From assembly GCF_040822065.1 (NCBI RefSeq), contig NZ_CP162005.1:4526001-4590000 (forward strand): 64,000 nt of DNA, read 5' to 3'. A program made the translations under genes and the position numbers. Positions 16,932-26,113 of this stretch are shown in pieces (positions within the stretch are counted from its first letter, which is position 1; every line of letters begins with the position of its first letter). The notes under the pieces were generated by a model. That model saw only the letters and a list, made by a program, of their open reading frames with translations. It searched no databases and had not been told where the DNA came from. This DNA is from Pedobacter sp. WC2423 (GTDB lineage Bacteria > Bacteroidota > Bacteroidia > Sphingobacteriales > Sphingobacteriaceae).

Positions 16932-19900
16932 ATGAAAATGATTTATTTAAAATCTTTTGTCTCCTGCTTATTACTGTTTCTCTTCTCAGGTCAGGTTTAC
17001 TCTAAAAACCCACAACTTCCAGGGAATGTACAGAATTATATAGACAATGAGGTTCCCAAATTGATGAAGAAAGGCGGAATACCTGGTTTAAGCCTGATCA
17101 TTTTAAAAGACGGGCAATACAGGATTATGAATTATGGTTATGCAGATGTTGCCCAGAATCAAAAAGTGAAATTGGGTACTTTATTTCAATTGGGTTCGTG
17201 TAGTAAGGCTTTTACTGCCTTAGCTGTACTTAAGCTGGAGCGTGAGCATAAACTGTCTTTAAATGATGATATTTCTGCCTACATATCCTGGATGCATCCA
17301 ACTTATAAGGGGAAGACAGTTAACATAAAGATTAGTCAGCTATTACATCATACAAGTGGAATTTCCTGGAAAACTATTTCAAAAATCCCGCAGTCAGACG
17401 AACCAGATGCACTACAGAAAAATATATTGCAAATAGCAGATATAAAGCTTGAGCATTTACCTGGGAAAAAGTTTGAATATGCTACGATAAACTATGATGT
17501 GCTGGCTTTAATCATAGCTAAAGTTTCTGGACAATCTTTTGAAGAATATTTACAAAAGAATATTCTGGATCATTTGGATCTGAAAAATACTACTATAGGT
17601 AAACCTAAACAATTCTCAGCTCTGGCTAAGGGATATAAAGTTGGTTTTTTTGAACCAAGAGAATACCTTGCGCCGGTGTTCAAAGGTAATAATGCAGCAG
17701 GATATGTAATTTCTGATGCTGAGGACATAGCCCGGTGGTTAATGTTTCAAATGGGATTGGTCAAATCGGATCTTTCTGATCTGGCAAAGGACACGCAAAA
17801 AGCTGATGAAGGGGTGGCTCCGCAAAACAGTTCTTTTTATGCCATGGGATGGGAAAGATCCTTAAATGGTCGAAATGAAATTTATCACGGCGGATTAAAT
17901 CCAAATTATACTTCCTTTATCGCATTCAGACCTGATCAACGTATAGGAATAGCACTGCTGGCAAATTCAAATAGTGGCTATACTGAAATGATTGGTCATG
18001 ATATATTGGATCTTTTAGGAAATGAACCTGTTTCAAAAAACTTCCAGACTGATGATAAGAATGATGCGGCCTACTCTGTTATCTGTTTAATTCTGGTAAT
18101 TTATATGTTGACTCTATTGAGTTACTTTATTTATCTTATAATTGGGATTAGAAAAAAAGAAGTTCAATTTTCTGGATTTTCTTTTCATATAATTAAAAGA
18201 ACAGGAATTGTATTGGTCCTGCTGCTTCCTGCGCTGCTTGGTATTTATCTTTTACCAGAAGCACTGGCTGGATTCACCTGGAAAGCTATTTATGTTTGGA
18301 GCCCTGTTAGTTTTGCCTATCTGATTGGTTGTTTTCTGGTTGCCATTGGAATGAGCTTTTCATTGTATGTTTTCAATTTGTTTTTTATAGAAAATAATAA
18401 ATACAAAAGAATAGTGCCAAGTATACTGCTGATGAGTATTATTTCTGGTTTGTCTAATATCATTATTATCATCCTAATCACTTCCTCGGTAAACTCTACA
18501 ATTGATGTTAAGTACCTGTTATTCTATTACTTTCTTACCATGCTATTATATCTTGGCGGAAGGAAATACGTACAACTAAACCTTATAAAGTATGCGAATG
18601 ATATTATTTATGATCTAAGGAACCAGTTGATAACAAAAATATTTTCGACTTCTTTTCAACGATTTGAAAAACTGGATAGGGGGCGTATCTATGCTACAAC
18701 AAGCGATGATGTCAATGCAATAGGACAAGCATCCAATATGCTGATCAACTTGTTTACGAGTCTGTTTACTGCAATTGCTGCCTTCTTATATCTGGGATCT
18801 ATAGCGTTATGGCCTGCTGTTTTAACTGCGCTTGTTATTCTTATTATCGGTGGATTATATAATTACGTGGTTAGGAGTACAAACCTTTATTTTGAAAAGG
18901 CAAGAGACGCACAAAATGTATTTATGTCTTTAATTAATGGTATGATTGATGGTTTTAAGGAACTAAGTCTGCATCAATACAAAAAAGAAGAGTACAAAAA
19001 AGATGTTGGTCAAAGTGCTTATGTGCTAAAAACAACAGTTTCAACTGCAGATAAGAGATTTGTAAATGCATTCCTTGTTGGGGAGTCGTCATTAATCTTA
19101 TTGTTGGGGTTGATTGCGTTTGCAGTGCCTAAGCTATTTCCTCAAATCAGTAATTCAGCAGTCTTAAGTTTTATCATTATTCTGCTCTATTTAGTCGGGC
19201 CGGTAAACAATATACTGAGTTCGGTTCCATCAATATTACGTCTTCGGGTTTCCTGGAAACGGATACAGACTTTTCTTGCTGAGATCCCAGCTACGATTGA
19301 ACTTGGCTATAAACAACAGCAGTTATTGGAGAAAGTCGAATCTTTTGAAGTTAAAGATCTTGCATTCAGCTATGAAAATAAAGAACTTGATAGTTTCTTC
19401 TCGATTGGTCCAATCAGTTTTCAGATGAACAGCGGAGAGATTTTATTTATTGTTGGTGGAAATGGCAGTGGAAAAACAACCTTCGCAAAGGTATTAACAG
19501 GACTATATGTCCAGGATAGTGGGGAGTTTCTTATTAATGGCAGCAAGGTTAAAAATTCTCAGTTGAGTGAATATTTTTCTGCGGTTTTTAATCCTTCTTT
19601 CTTATTTGAAAAAATCTACATCAGAGAGGTCGAAGATAAGTCGGCTCAAATAGAGCATTACCTTGATCTGCTTCAATTAAAGGATATCGTTTCTGTGCAA
19701 GACGGATTGTATAATACAATTCGCTTATCAAGTGGGCAAAGAAAGAGGCTATCCTTATTGCAATGTTATCTGGAAGATTCCCCAATATATTTATTTGATG
19801 AATGGGCTGCAGACCAGGATCCTGAATTCAGGAATTTCTTCTATCGGACACTTTTACCCGACATGAGAAAAGCTGGGAAAATTATTATTACCATCACTCA

Positions 19901-19991
19901 CGATGATCGCTATTTCGATGTTGCAGACCGGCTATTTAAAATGAATAATGGTAAGCTTGAATTATATGATAAACTCCGGCTTGTAGAATAA
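16932..19991 (+). CDS. S12-family serine peptidase fused to PvdE/SyrD-type peptide ABC exporter
   Basis: Protein of 1019 residues. A signal sequence (1-24) leads to a class C beta-lactamase-fold domain, about 30-365, with SxxK as Ser89-Cys-Ser-Lys92, YAT at 183-185 in place of YxN, and HGG at 319-321. Three membrane helices (about 381-405, 424-447, 453-485) lie between it and an ABC exporter core starting near 493. The ATPase has Walker A GGNGSGKTT at 842-850, an SSGQ signature, and LFDEWAADQDP, a hallmark of the cyclic-peptide exporter family (PvdE, SyrD), with Asp956-Glu957. The topology puts the peptidase in the periplasm. ClbP-type prodrug peptidases also have three C-terminal helices, and ZmaM joins such a peptidase to an ABC transporter, so cleavage of a leader during export is the leading reading. 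A penicillin-binding-protein-type thioesterase is less likely because the domain is exported. Confidence 0.9.
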   Translation: MKMIYLKSFVSCLLLFLFSGQVYSKNPQLPGNVQNYIDNEVPKLMKKGGIPGLSLIILKDGQYRIMNYGYADVAQNQKVKLGTLFQLGSCSKAFTALAVLKLEREHKLSLNDDISAYISWMHPTYKGKTVNIKISQLLHHTSGISWKTISKIPQSDEPDALQKNILQIADIKLEHLPGKKFEYATINYDVLALIIAKVSGQSFEEYLQKNILDHLDLKNTTIGKPKQFSALAKGYKVGFFEPREYLAPVFKGNNAAGYVISDAEDIARWLMFQMGLVKSDLSDLAKDTQKADEGVAPQNSSFYAMGWERSLNGRNEIYHGGLNPNYTSFIAFRPDQRIGIALLANSNSGYTEMIGHDILDLLGNEPVSKNFQTDDKNDAAYSVICLILVIYMLTLLSYFIYLIIGIRKKEVQFSGFSFHIIKRTGIVLVLLLPALLGIYLLPEALAGFTWKAIYVWSPVSFAYLIGCFLVAIGMSFSLYVFNLFFIENNKYKRIVPSILLMSIISGLSNIIIIILITSSVNSTIDVKYLLFYYFLTMLLYLGGRKYVQLNLIKYANDIIYDLRNQLITKIFSTSFQRFEKLDRGRIYATTSDDVNAIGQASNMLINLFTSLFTAIAAFLYLGSIALWPAVLTALVILIIGGLYNYVVRSTNLYFEKARDAQNVFMSLINGMIDGFKELSLHQYKKEEYKKDVGQSAYVLKTTVSTADKRFVNAFLVGESSLILLLGLIAFAVPKLFPQISNSAVLSFIIILLYLVGPVNNILSSVPSILRLRVSWKRIQTFLAEIPATIELGYKQQQLLEKVESFEVKDLAFSYENKELDSFFSIGPISFQMNSGEILFIVGGNGSGKTTFAKVLTGLYVQDSGEFLINGSKVKNSQLSEYFSAVFNPSFLFEKIYIREVEDKSAQIEHYLDLLQLKDIVSVQDGLYNTIRLSSGQRKRLSLLQCYLEDSPIYLFDEWAADQDPEFRNFFYRTLLPDMRKAGKIIITITHDDRYFDVADRLFKMNNGKLELYDKLRLVE

Positions 19992-20021
19992 TTCTACTAT
20001 TATAAACTTATATATAAACAT

Positions 20022-21533
20022 ATGACAAAACAACAATCAAATGATATGACTAATCGACGAATCCTCAACTGGAAAAGAAACATAATTGTGCTCTCTGTTT
20101 TCTTTGAAACTTTGTTCTGCTCCTGCATATTGTTTGCACAGGATACTTCTAGTTTCAAGGTGAATGACAAACTGATAATAAAAAAGGAATTTGACCAGCA
20201 AATAAATAAAATGCTTGTAGGAGCGGGAATACCCGGTATTTCAGTGGCAATTATTGACGGAGGACAGATTGTATATTCGAACGCTTATGGATATAAAAGA
20301 ATCAAGAGTCAAGATTTGGTAGACAAAAATACTTTATTTGAAGCTTGCTCACTGAGTAAAAGTTTCGTGGTTTATATGGCTAATCAAATGGCAGATGAAC
20401 ATAAATTGGATCTGGATAAGCCATTATATGAATATTTGAAATACCCTTTGCTGGAACATGATAAAAGATATAAATTAATTACTGCCAGGATGGTATTAGG
20501 ACATGCATCAGGCCTTGAAAACTGGAAAGAAGATCATAATCCTGATAGTCTTGAAATTCTCGCAGATCCTGGTACTGAGTACATATATTCTGGCGAAGGA
20601 TACCAATACCTTGCCAAGGTGATTGAATCATTGCGTAAAGAATCTTATGAGGATTATACTGAAAAGATGATTATAAAACCGTTAAATCTGGAACGGACAT
20701 ATGTGGCATTTAATGCGGAAGGAACCAACCCTTCTAACTATGCAATTGGACATGATATTTTTGAAAAAGAAGTAAATAAATTAAAAAATACTACTCCAAT
20801 ACCTGCTTCTGGAATAAATCTTACTGCAAAAGATTATGCTAAACTTATAATTTCCCTATTTGATGAACACCGTTTTTCTGCGAACAGAATTAAGGAGATG
20901 AAGAATCCAGTTATAAAAGAGCATGCTGATAATCCGTCTTTGTTTTATGGACCTGGTTTTGAGATTCTGCGTACCGATAAAGATACGCTGATGCTGCATG
21001 GTGGAGACAATTTTGGATTTAAAGGATTTGTCTGTTATTCTATTACTCATAAAAGAGGATTAGTATTCCTTGCGAATAGTGATCGTGGAAAGTCTCTCAC
21101 AAAAAAATTATGTGAAATGACTGTAGGATTTGACATCGATGATTATTTTAAAAACGATTATAAGAGTCAATATCCAAGTACTGCTATTGAACTGCTTAAC
21201 ACATATTTGCAGCAGGGTGAAGATCAGATGACTAGTCGGCTTATGGCGCTGATTAAGAAATCCGATGGTAAAATAGGGGATAAAATTCTAAATGAATTGG
21301 GAAGGCAATTCATCTTCCATGATAATGCTATAGCCCGAAAGTTATTGAATGAAAATATAAAATTATACCCTAAATCGGCATTTGCTTATTATTTGCTTGG
21401 TCATATTGATATGATGGAAAATGATTTCCGTACTGCACACAAAAATCTGGTTATGGCCAAAGAACTGAATTATACGAATGATCCTGTCGATCCGGATATT
21501 AAGGTTTGCGAAGAGAAAATCAATTTAAATTAA
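20022..21533 (+). CDS. Exported serine hydrolase (beta-lactamase/S12 fold) with C-terminal repeat tail
   Basis: Protein of 503 residues. A hydrophobic segment at about 20-39 ends in FAQ, typical of a Bacteroidota signal peptide. The hydrolase domain has SxxK at 110-113 (SLSK, with Glu three residues before the Ser), YSG at 189-191 where YxN is usual, and HGG at 326-328. After about residue 385 comes a helical tail resembling one or two TPR-like repeats and no membrane helix, so it is probably periplasmic. It lies 30 bp after the peptidase-exporter gene and is probably co-transcribed. It is a second, unfused member of the same fold. It could trim the product, resist a beta-lactam-like or depsipeptide warhead, or act as an esterase. 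The sequence does not decide between these. Confidence 0.85.
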   Translation: MTKQQSNDMTNRRILNWKRNIIVLSVFFETLFCSCILFAQDTSSFKVNDKLIIKKEFDQQINKMLVGAGIPGISVAIIDGGQIVYSNAYGYKRIKSQDLVDKNTLFEACSLSKSFVVYMANQMADEHKLDLDKPLYEYLKYPLLEHDKRYKLITARMVLGHASGLENWKEDHNPDSLEILADPGTEYIYSGEGYQYLAKVIESLRKESYEDYTEKMIIKPLNLERTYVAFNAEGTNPSNYAIGHDIFEKEVNKLKNTTPIPASGINLTAKDYAKLIISLFDEHRFSANRIKEMKNPVIKEHADNPSLFYGPGFEILRTDKDTLMLHGGDNFGFKGFVCYSITHKRGLVFLANSDRGKSLTKKLCEMTVGFDIDDYFKNDYKSQYPSTAIELLNTYLQQGEDQMTSRLMALIKKSDGKIGDKILNELGRQFIFHDNAIARKLLNENIKLYPKSAFAYYLLGHIDMMENDFRTAHKNLVMAKELNYTNDPVDPDIKVCEEKINLN

Positions 21534-21608
21534 AATTGGAAGAACAGCTATTTATTTCCTGGCTGAAACCTTAAAACATATTTATTATAAATATTTAAGC
21601 TTATTTAA

Positions 21609-22412
21609 ATGGGAGCATTTGAAAATGATATAACAATTGGATTAGTTGGGGGAATGGGGCCGCAAGCCGGACTTTCACTTTTTAATTATATACTTCATAA
21701 AACCAAAGCGAAGGTTGATCAGGATCACTTATCAACAATTCTGATGTCCTTTCCAAAACATATAGTCGACAGAACTGCTTTTTTAAATGGGAGCGAGCTA
21801 ATTAATCCAGCATTAAATATTGCTGAGGTCATTAAAAAGTTGGAAATGGCAGGTGCAGTTGTGATTGGGATTGCTTGTAATACCTCACATGCTCCTGAAA
21901 TATACGATGTAATTTTAAAAGAACTAGATAAAGTAGATAGCCAGGTCTCTTTGGTCCATATGCCTTTAGAAGCATGCAGATCAATTGCTGAAATTCATCC
22001 GGCCGCCCGCAGAATTGGATTACTAACGACTAATGGGACACACTATTCTGGTCTATATGCAGACTTGTTAAAGAAAATGGGATATGATGTAATTCTGCCC
22101 GATGATGATTTGCAAAATGACGTGATTCACAGGATGATTTATGACACAGAATACGGATTGAAAACGAATGTTAAAGTGGTTACAAAAGAAGTTCGGGAAC
22201 TAATGGAAACTGCAATGGCTTTTTTCAACGAAAAAGGTACAGATGTAATTATTCTTGGTTGTACAGATTTTTCAATCATGAATACTCCGGATGTGTTTAA
22301 GGATATAAGAGTGATAGATTCTTCGGAGGCACTTGCAAACGCATTGGTTAGAGAAGCCGCTAATTATAGCAATAAAATGAGTATAAAAGAGACATTTTTT
22401 AATATAAGATAA
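21609..22412 (+). CDS. Aspartate/glutamate racemase family protein
   Basis: Protein of 267 residues, the usual length for PLP-independent aspartate racemases. Seen: the N-terminal GLVGGMGPQAG motif and the two catalytic cysteines, Cys90 in IACNTSH and Cys218 in LGCTDF. The family interconverts L- and D-forms of acidic amino acids by two-base chemistry. Since the visible NRPS modules have no epimerisation domain, a free racemase is a natural source of a D-residue, probably D-Asp or a close relative. The stop overlaps the next start (TAATG), linking it to the JmjC-like gene. Substrate specificity (Asp, Glu or another) is inferred from overall similarity to the Asp group. Confidence 0.9.
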   Translation: MGAFENDITIGLVGGMGPQAGLSLFNYILHKTKAKVDQDHLSTILMSFPKHIVDRTAFLNGSELINPALNIAEVIKKLEMAGAVVIGIACNTSHAPEIYDVILKELDKVDSQVSLVHMPLEACRSIAEIHPAARRIGLLTTNGTHYSGLYADLLKKMGYDVILPDDDLQNDVIHRMIYDTEYGLKTNVKVVTKEVRELMETAMAFFNEKGTDVIILGCTDFSIMNTPDVFKDIRVIDSSEALANALVREAANYSNKMSIKETFFNIR

Positions 22413-23365
22413 TGATTGATAATATAACAGATATTGTTGAAATGAGAGAATTGGCGAGTAAATTGTTTTCAGCAATACCAGGAATTAAAGATGCCGGGTC
22501 AATCGATATTATGGAAGTAAAGAACTTGAATGCGCATGACTTTAAAACAAAATTTCTTGATAAGAATACTCCATGTCTTATAAGAAGTGCAGTAAGACAT
22601 TGGCCTGCTGTAGACAAATGGAAAAAGCAAAAATATTGGGTTAATACGTGTGACAATAGGGAGATCACAATTATTCCAAACATTAATTTTTTTGATTTAA
22701 CAAAAAGGATGGAAAACAGCGTGAACTTATCATTCCATGATGCTATTGAGAGACTATTTAATAATGTTGATCGTACGTTTTCAATTCCTGGTCAATACAT
22801 CGGTGAAAGTACGCTATATTCTGGATTAAAAGATGATATTAAGGGTTTTTCATTTCTTCCATTTCTTGCTAAGCCACTATGGGATAGGGAAAAATCTTTG
22901 TTTATTTATCGTAGGGCTGCTACTACATGGCATGTGCACTATTGCGATGAAACACTCATGTGCCAGGTTAACGGGACTAAGATTGTTGCTTTAATATCAC
23001 CCAACCATTCCAGACCGTCCTATGTTACGGATTTCCTGGAAAACGAATTGTACTTAAGAGGTCAGTTAATGGATCAGAACCTAAACTTGGAGCCAAAAAT
23101 TGTAGAAGTTACGGAAGGGGATGCTTTGTATATTCCTCCGGGCTGGTTTCACTGTGTTATTCCTAAAGATGCGGAAATAGGATTTACCCTTGCATGCAAT
23201 TTCAGAAGTCCATTACATATAAATGGAAACCTTTCTAATTATTTTACCCGTAAACTTTATAAAAAAGCATGGGCCGTGCCTTCGTTAAAAATCAAAATGA
23301 TAATTCCTATTTATCTGTTTACCGCTATGTGTAGTTATTATTTAAAAAAGATTATAAGGTTGTAG
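22412..23365 (+). CDS. JmjC/cupin_8-like protein, possible Fe(II)/2-oxoglutarate hydroxylase
   Basis: Protein of 317 residues with the layout of small bacterial JmjC (cupin_8) proteins: TPCLIR near 53-58, then WHVHYCDETLMCQVNG around 173-188, and the distal PPGWFH ending at His247. Canonical enzymes bind iron through HxD and a distal His. Here the first pair reads His174-Val-His176, so the acidic ligand is replaced or shifted, and catalysis cannot be assumed. The C-terminus is hydrophobic (about 292-312). Translation is coupled to the racemase by TAATG. Hydroxylases of this type oxidise beta-carbons of Asp, Asn or other residues in many peptide pathways, so tailoring of the peptide is a fair guess. 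A non-catalytic role is also possible. Confidence 0.75.
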   Translation: MIDNITDIVEMRELASKLFSAIPGIKDAGSIDIMEVKNLNAHDFKTKFLDKNTPCLIRSAVRHWPAVDKWKKQKYWVNTCDNREITIIPNINFFDLTKRMENSVNLSFHDAIERLFNNVDRTFSIPGQYIGESTLYSGLKDDIKGFSFLPFLAKPLWDREKSLFIYRRAATTWHVHYCDETLMCQVNGTKIVALISPNHSRPSYVTDFLENELYLRGQLMDQNLNLEPKIVEVTEGDALYIPPGWFHCVIPKDAEIGFTLACNFRSPLHINGNLSNYFTRKLYKKAWAVPSLKIKMIIPIYLFTAMCSYYLKKIIRL

Positions 23366-23445
23366 TGAAAAAAATATTGTCTTTAAAGCTGGTGTCCATT
23401 TATGCTAATAACATAAAAACCTATAAAAATTATTATTGATAAGAT

Positions 23446-24483
23446 ATGAAAGAATCACCGTCCGATCAACAAGCAAAAGTTGATAAATATGCTGGCCCTG
23501 GAAGCGATATTCTGTTGTTGGAAACGTATCCTGCTCATGAATTGCCATATGATGGTTTATCCGGATTTTTTAATGTGGTTAAAAATATCGGAACCATTAT
23601 TAAAGATACTAAGCATACTAGCGGGGCGAAAGTATTAGTTTGTGGGATAGCTCCATTTTATGAAGATAGATTATCTGTACAAAACACCAATATTATCTTT
23701 ACAACTTTTGAATCTGATGAGGTTCCTTTACACTGGGTAGAATCAATTAATAGATACCATCATTGTATTGTCCCACACGAAGCTATCAAAGTTAAATTTG
23801 AGAGCTCAGGTGTCATTACTCCAATTTCTGTAATACATCAGGGATATTACCGTTACAAACGCGGTCAGATGTTGAAAAAGAAGCCGAAGGAATTTAATGT
23901 TGGTTTCCTGGGAATTCCTGTTAACAGGAAAAATATGTTAAAGTTATATGATGCCTGTAAACAATTACAAGCATCAGCTATACCCGAAATTAAACTTCAT
24001 GTACATGTGTCCTATTTCTATGATTGGTTAGATACCACTCCTTTTAAGCGTATTCAAAGTGACGAGATGATTGTCTGGACTTCAGGTAACCTTAGCGCTG
24101 AAGAGGTTTCTGATTGGTATTATAAGTTATCTTGTTATGTCTTCCCATCCAGTGGTGAAGGCTGGTCTTATACCCCAAGAGAAAGCATGTACTTAGGAAT
24201 ACCTACAATTATTACGGACATTCCAGTTCATAAAGAACTTATTGATAGTGGTTTTTGTAAAGTTATCCGTACTTCCGGAATTGAACCTGCTGATTTTAAC
24301 GGAGCTACTCATGGCTTCTGGGCTAAGGTTGAAGCTAATGAAATTAAAACTTCAATATTGGATGTCTATAATCGCTATGATTATTTTCATACACAGGCTT
24401 TATCTGGTGCGGCATGGATAGAAAATGAATGGTTCAATGAGAATGTGGTCACGAGGTTGAAGGATTTAATCGTGGATTTATAG
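23446..24483 (+). CDS. Glycosyltransferase, GT4-like (group 1)
   Basis: Protein of 345 residues. The C-terminal half has the GT-B nucleotide-sugar pattern: a SAEEVSDWYYKLSCYVFPS stretch followed by GEGWSYTPRESMYLGIP, where the second Glu matches the EX7E-type acidic residue of family 4 retaining transferases, then TDIPVHKELI. The N-terminal half is less conserved. No signal or membrane segment is evident, so it is cytosolic. It is the last + strand gene of the run starting at 1, 80 bp after the JmjC-like gene, and ends 18 bp from a convergent SusD-like gene. It probably decorates the peptide-polyketide, but its sugar donor and acceptor cannot be read from the sequence. Confidence 0.8.
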   Translation: MKESPSDQQAKVDKYAGPGSDILLLETYPAHELPYDGLSGFFNVVKNIGTIIKDTKHTSGAKVLVCGIAPFYEDRLSVQNTNIIFTTFESDEVPLHWVESINRYHHCIVPHEAIKVKFESSGVITPISVIHQGYYRYKRGQMLKKKPKEFNVGFLGIPVNRKNMLKLYDACKQLQASAIPEIKLHVHVSYFYDWLDTTPFKRIQSDEMIVWTSGNLSAEEVSDWYYKLSCYVFPSSGEGWSYTPRESMYLGIPTIITDIPVHKELIDSGFCKVIRTSGIEPADFNGATHGFWAKVEANEIKTSILDVYNRYDYFHTQALSGAAWIENEWFNENVVTRLKDLIVDL

Positions 24484-24500
24484 AAATCTAAATCATATGA

Positions 24501-26099
24501 TTATCTATCCCACCAAATTCTTGAAGTTAGTAAATCTCCTCCCGGTAATCTGCTCACAGCTTCCTTAAAATTATCAGTATTATTCAAAATCTCCGTAGAT
24601 AAATAGATTAGCCTTCTCGGGATTGTTCCATTCGTCACATTCCCTGGATAATTAACAGGGATCAGGAGGGGATAACCTGATCTTTTCCAATTTAACCAAC
24701 TCTCTATAAAATTAAACGTAGTACCAGTGGTTACCCAGTATTCCGTATTGATCATTTCAAGTGCTTTTTCTTGGCTCGATTCATCCAGGGGCCGTTTGAG
24801 TACATAAGGATTGATCACCTCTTCAGGTATTATAGCTAGTTTATCCAGTTTAGACAAGGATTCTAGGGCGGCCCTCAAGCCATTTGCAAAATGCCCGGCC
24901 GCTGTACCAGGAACATTCCATCCTCTTACTTTAGCTTCGGCCAGTAAAAATTCTGTCTCTGCGTAAGTCATAACAAAATTGGGGCCTCCAAGCTTCAGAT
25001 AAACGGAAGTTCTTGGTCTTGAATATTTTCCCAGCGGTGCAAAATCTGAGCCTGCACCTGTCCCTCCAGGGTATGCTGCGTATTTGCTGATGTCATATCC
25101 GCCATCCAATAAATCATAACCATTAGGCAACCCAATTTGAACGGCAGGATCAATATTTCCAGCAAGATTCTCATTCATATTGTTGGCGAGTCCATTTTGA
25201 GGAACCTCGGCAATCACACCCAGCCGGGGATCTTTGTTTTTTTTCAATTCATCAATTAAGGTTTTGCTCCACCTTACCTCCCTATAATCGGAAACCGTTC
25301 GCAAAGCCAGAGAAGTGCCGTTCTGACCATCCAGATTTGATTCGTCGGTCATAACAAGCGCATTGTCACTAACGTCAGAAAATGCACCTGTTGAAGCCTT
25401 TTCTGCCCATAATTTTGCTTTGTCAGGTGCAATCTTCGTTAAACGCATGGCTACTCTCAACATAAGCGAATACCCGAATTTCTTCCATTTAGCAATATCT
25501 CCCTGATAAAATAAATCGGCCGTCGGTTTTAGTTTTGCGGGATCTAAATTATTAATTGCTTTATCCAGATCAGTCAGCATTGAATTATAGATATCTTCTT
25601 GTTTATCGTACTTTGGATATTTAATTCCCTCTCTTGCTTTCGAGGCCTGTGAATAGGGTACATCCCCATAAGTATCTGTAATTCGTTGTAAAATTAATAC
25701 AAACATGATATCACCAATGCTGATTAGATTTGAATACTTAACAGGATCTTTCTCTTTAGCAAGACGCTGCATCTCCCTGATTGTAGAAGCATCTGCATAA
25801 CCTTCCTCAAATATTCTGCCCTGATAATCTGTGAAGCTCCCGGCATTTACATATTTATCACCATTATTATAATATAAATAAGTAGAGGCCAGAAGCTGCA
25901 TCATTGTACTCTGATAAAGTAATTGATAGTATCCCTTATTAGAAGATTTGAACTGTGCGGTAGAAAGCAATTCGTCCGGATTATAAGATTCTCCGGGTAA
26001 TTTTGTCGGATCTGTATTGATTTTATCCAGTTGTGCTTTGCTGCAACCAAATTCGGTAACTATTAAAAAACTCAGCAGGAGTAAGTATACCTTCTTCAT
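24501..26099 (-). CDS. SusD/RagB-like outer-membrane lipoprotein (SusD-like_2 type)
   Basis: Protein of 532 residues. The N-terminal lipoprotein signal ends in a lipobox (FGCS), predicting surface lipidation as for SusD proteins. The INTDPTKLP segment just after it and the C-terminal LLTSRIWWDR ending are typical of the SusD-like_2 group. SusD proteins cap a SusC porin and capture ligand at the cell surface. The partner SusC ends 14 bp upstream, so the two are co-transcribed. No glycan-degrading enzyme belongs to this operon, so the ligand need not be a polysaccharide. It could be a peptide, siderophore or small metabolite. Confidence 0.92.
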   Translation of the reverse strand: MKKVYLLLLSFLIVTEFGCSKAQLDKINTDPTKLPGESYNPDELLSTAQFKSSNKGYYQLLYQSTMMQLLASTYLYYNNGDKYVNAGSFTDYQGRIFEEGYADASTIREMQRLAKEKDPVKYSNLISIGDIMFVLILQRITDTYGDVPYSQASKAREGIKYPKYDKQEDIYNSMLTDLDKAINNLDPAKLKPTADLFYQGDIAKWKKFGYSLMLRVAMRLTKIAPDKAKLWAEKASTGAFSDVSDNALVMTDESNLDGQNGTSLALRTVSDYREVRWSKTLIDELKKNKDPRLGVIAEVPQNGLANNMNENLAGNIDPAVQIGLPNGYDLLDGGYDISKYAAYPGGTGAGSDFAPLGKYSRPRTSVYLKLGGPNFVMTYAETEFLLAEAKVRGWNVPGTAAGHFANGLRAALESLSKLDKLAIIPEEVINPYVLKRPLDESSQEKALEMINTEYWVTTGTTFNFIESWLNWKRSGYPLLIPVNYPGNVTNGTIPRRLIYLSTEILNNTDNFKEAVSRLPGGDLLTSRIWWDR

Positions 26100-26113
26100 T
26101 GTCTTTTTGTGGG

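Noticed and set aside
16932..21533. Reading the two serine hydrolases as cytosolic penicillin-binding-protein-type thioesterases that release the peptide (SurE type)
   Set aside because: Both have N-terminal export signals, and the first is joined to membrane helices, so their active sites should face the periplasm, away from the assembly line. Kept only as a weak alternative.
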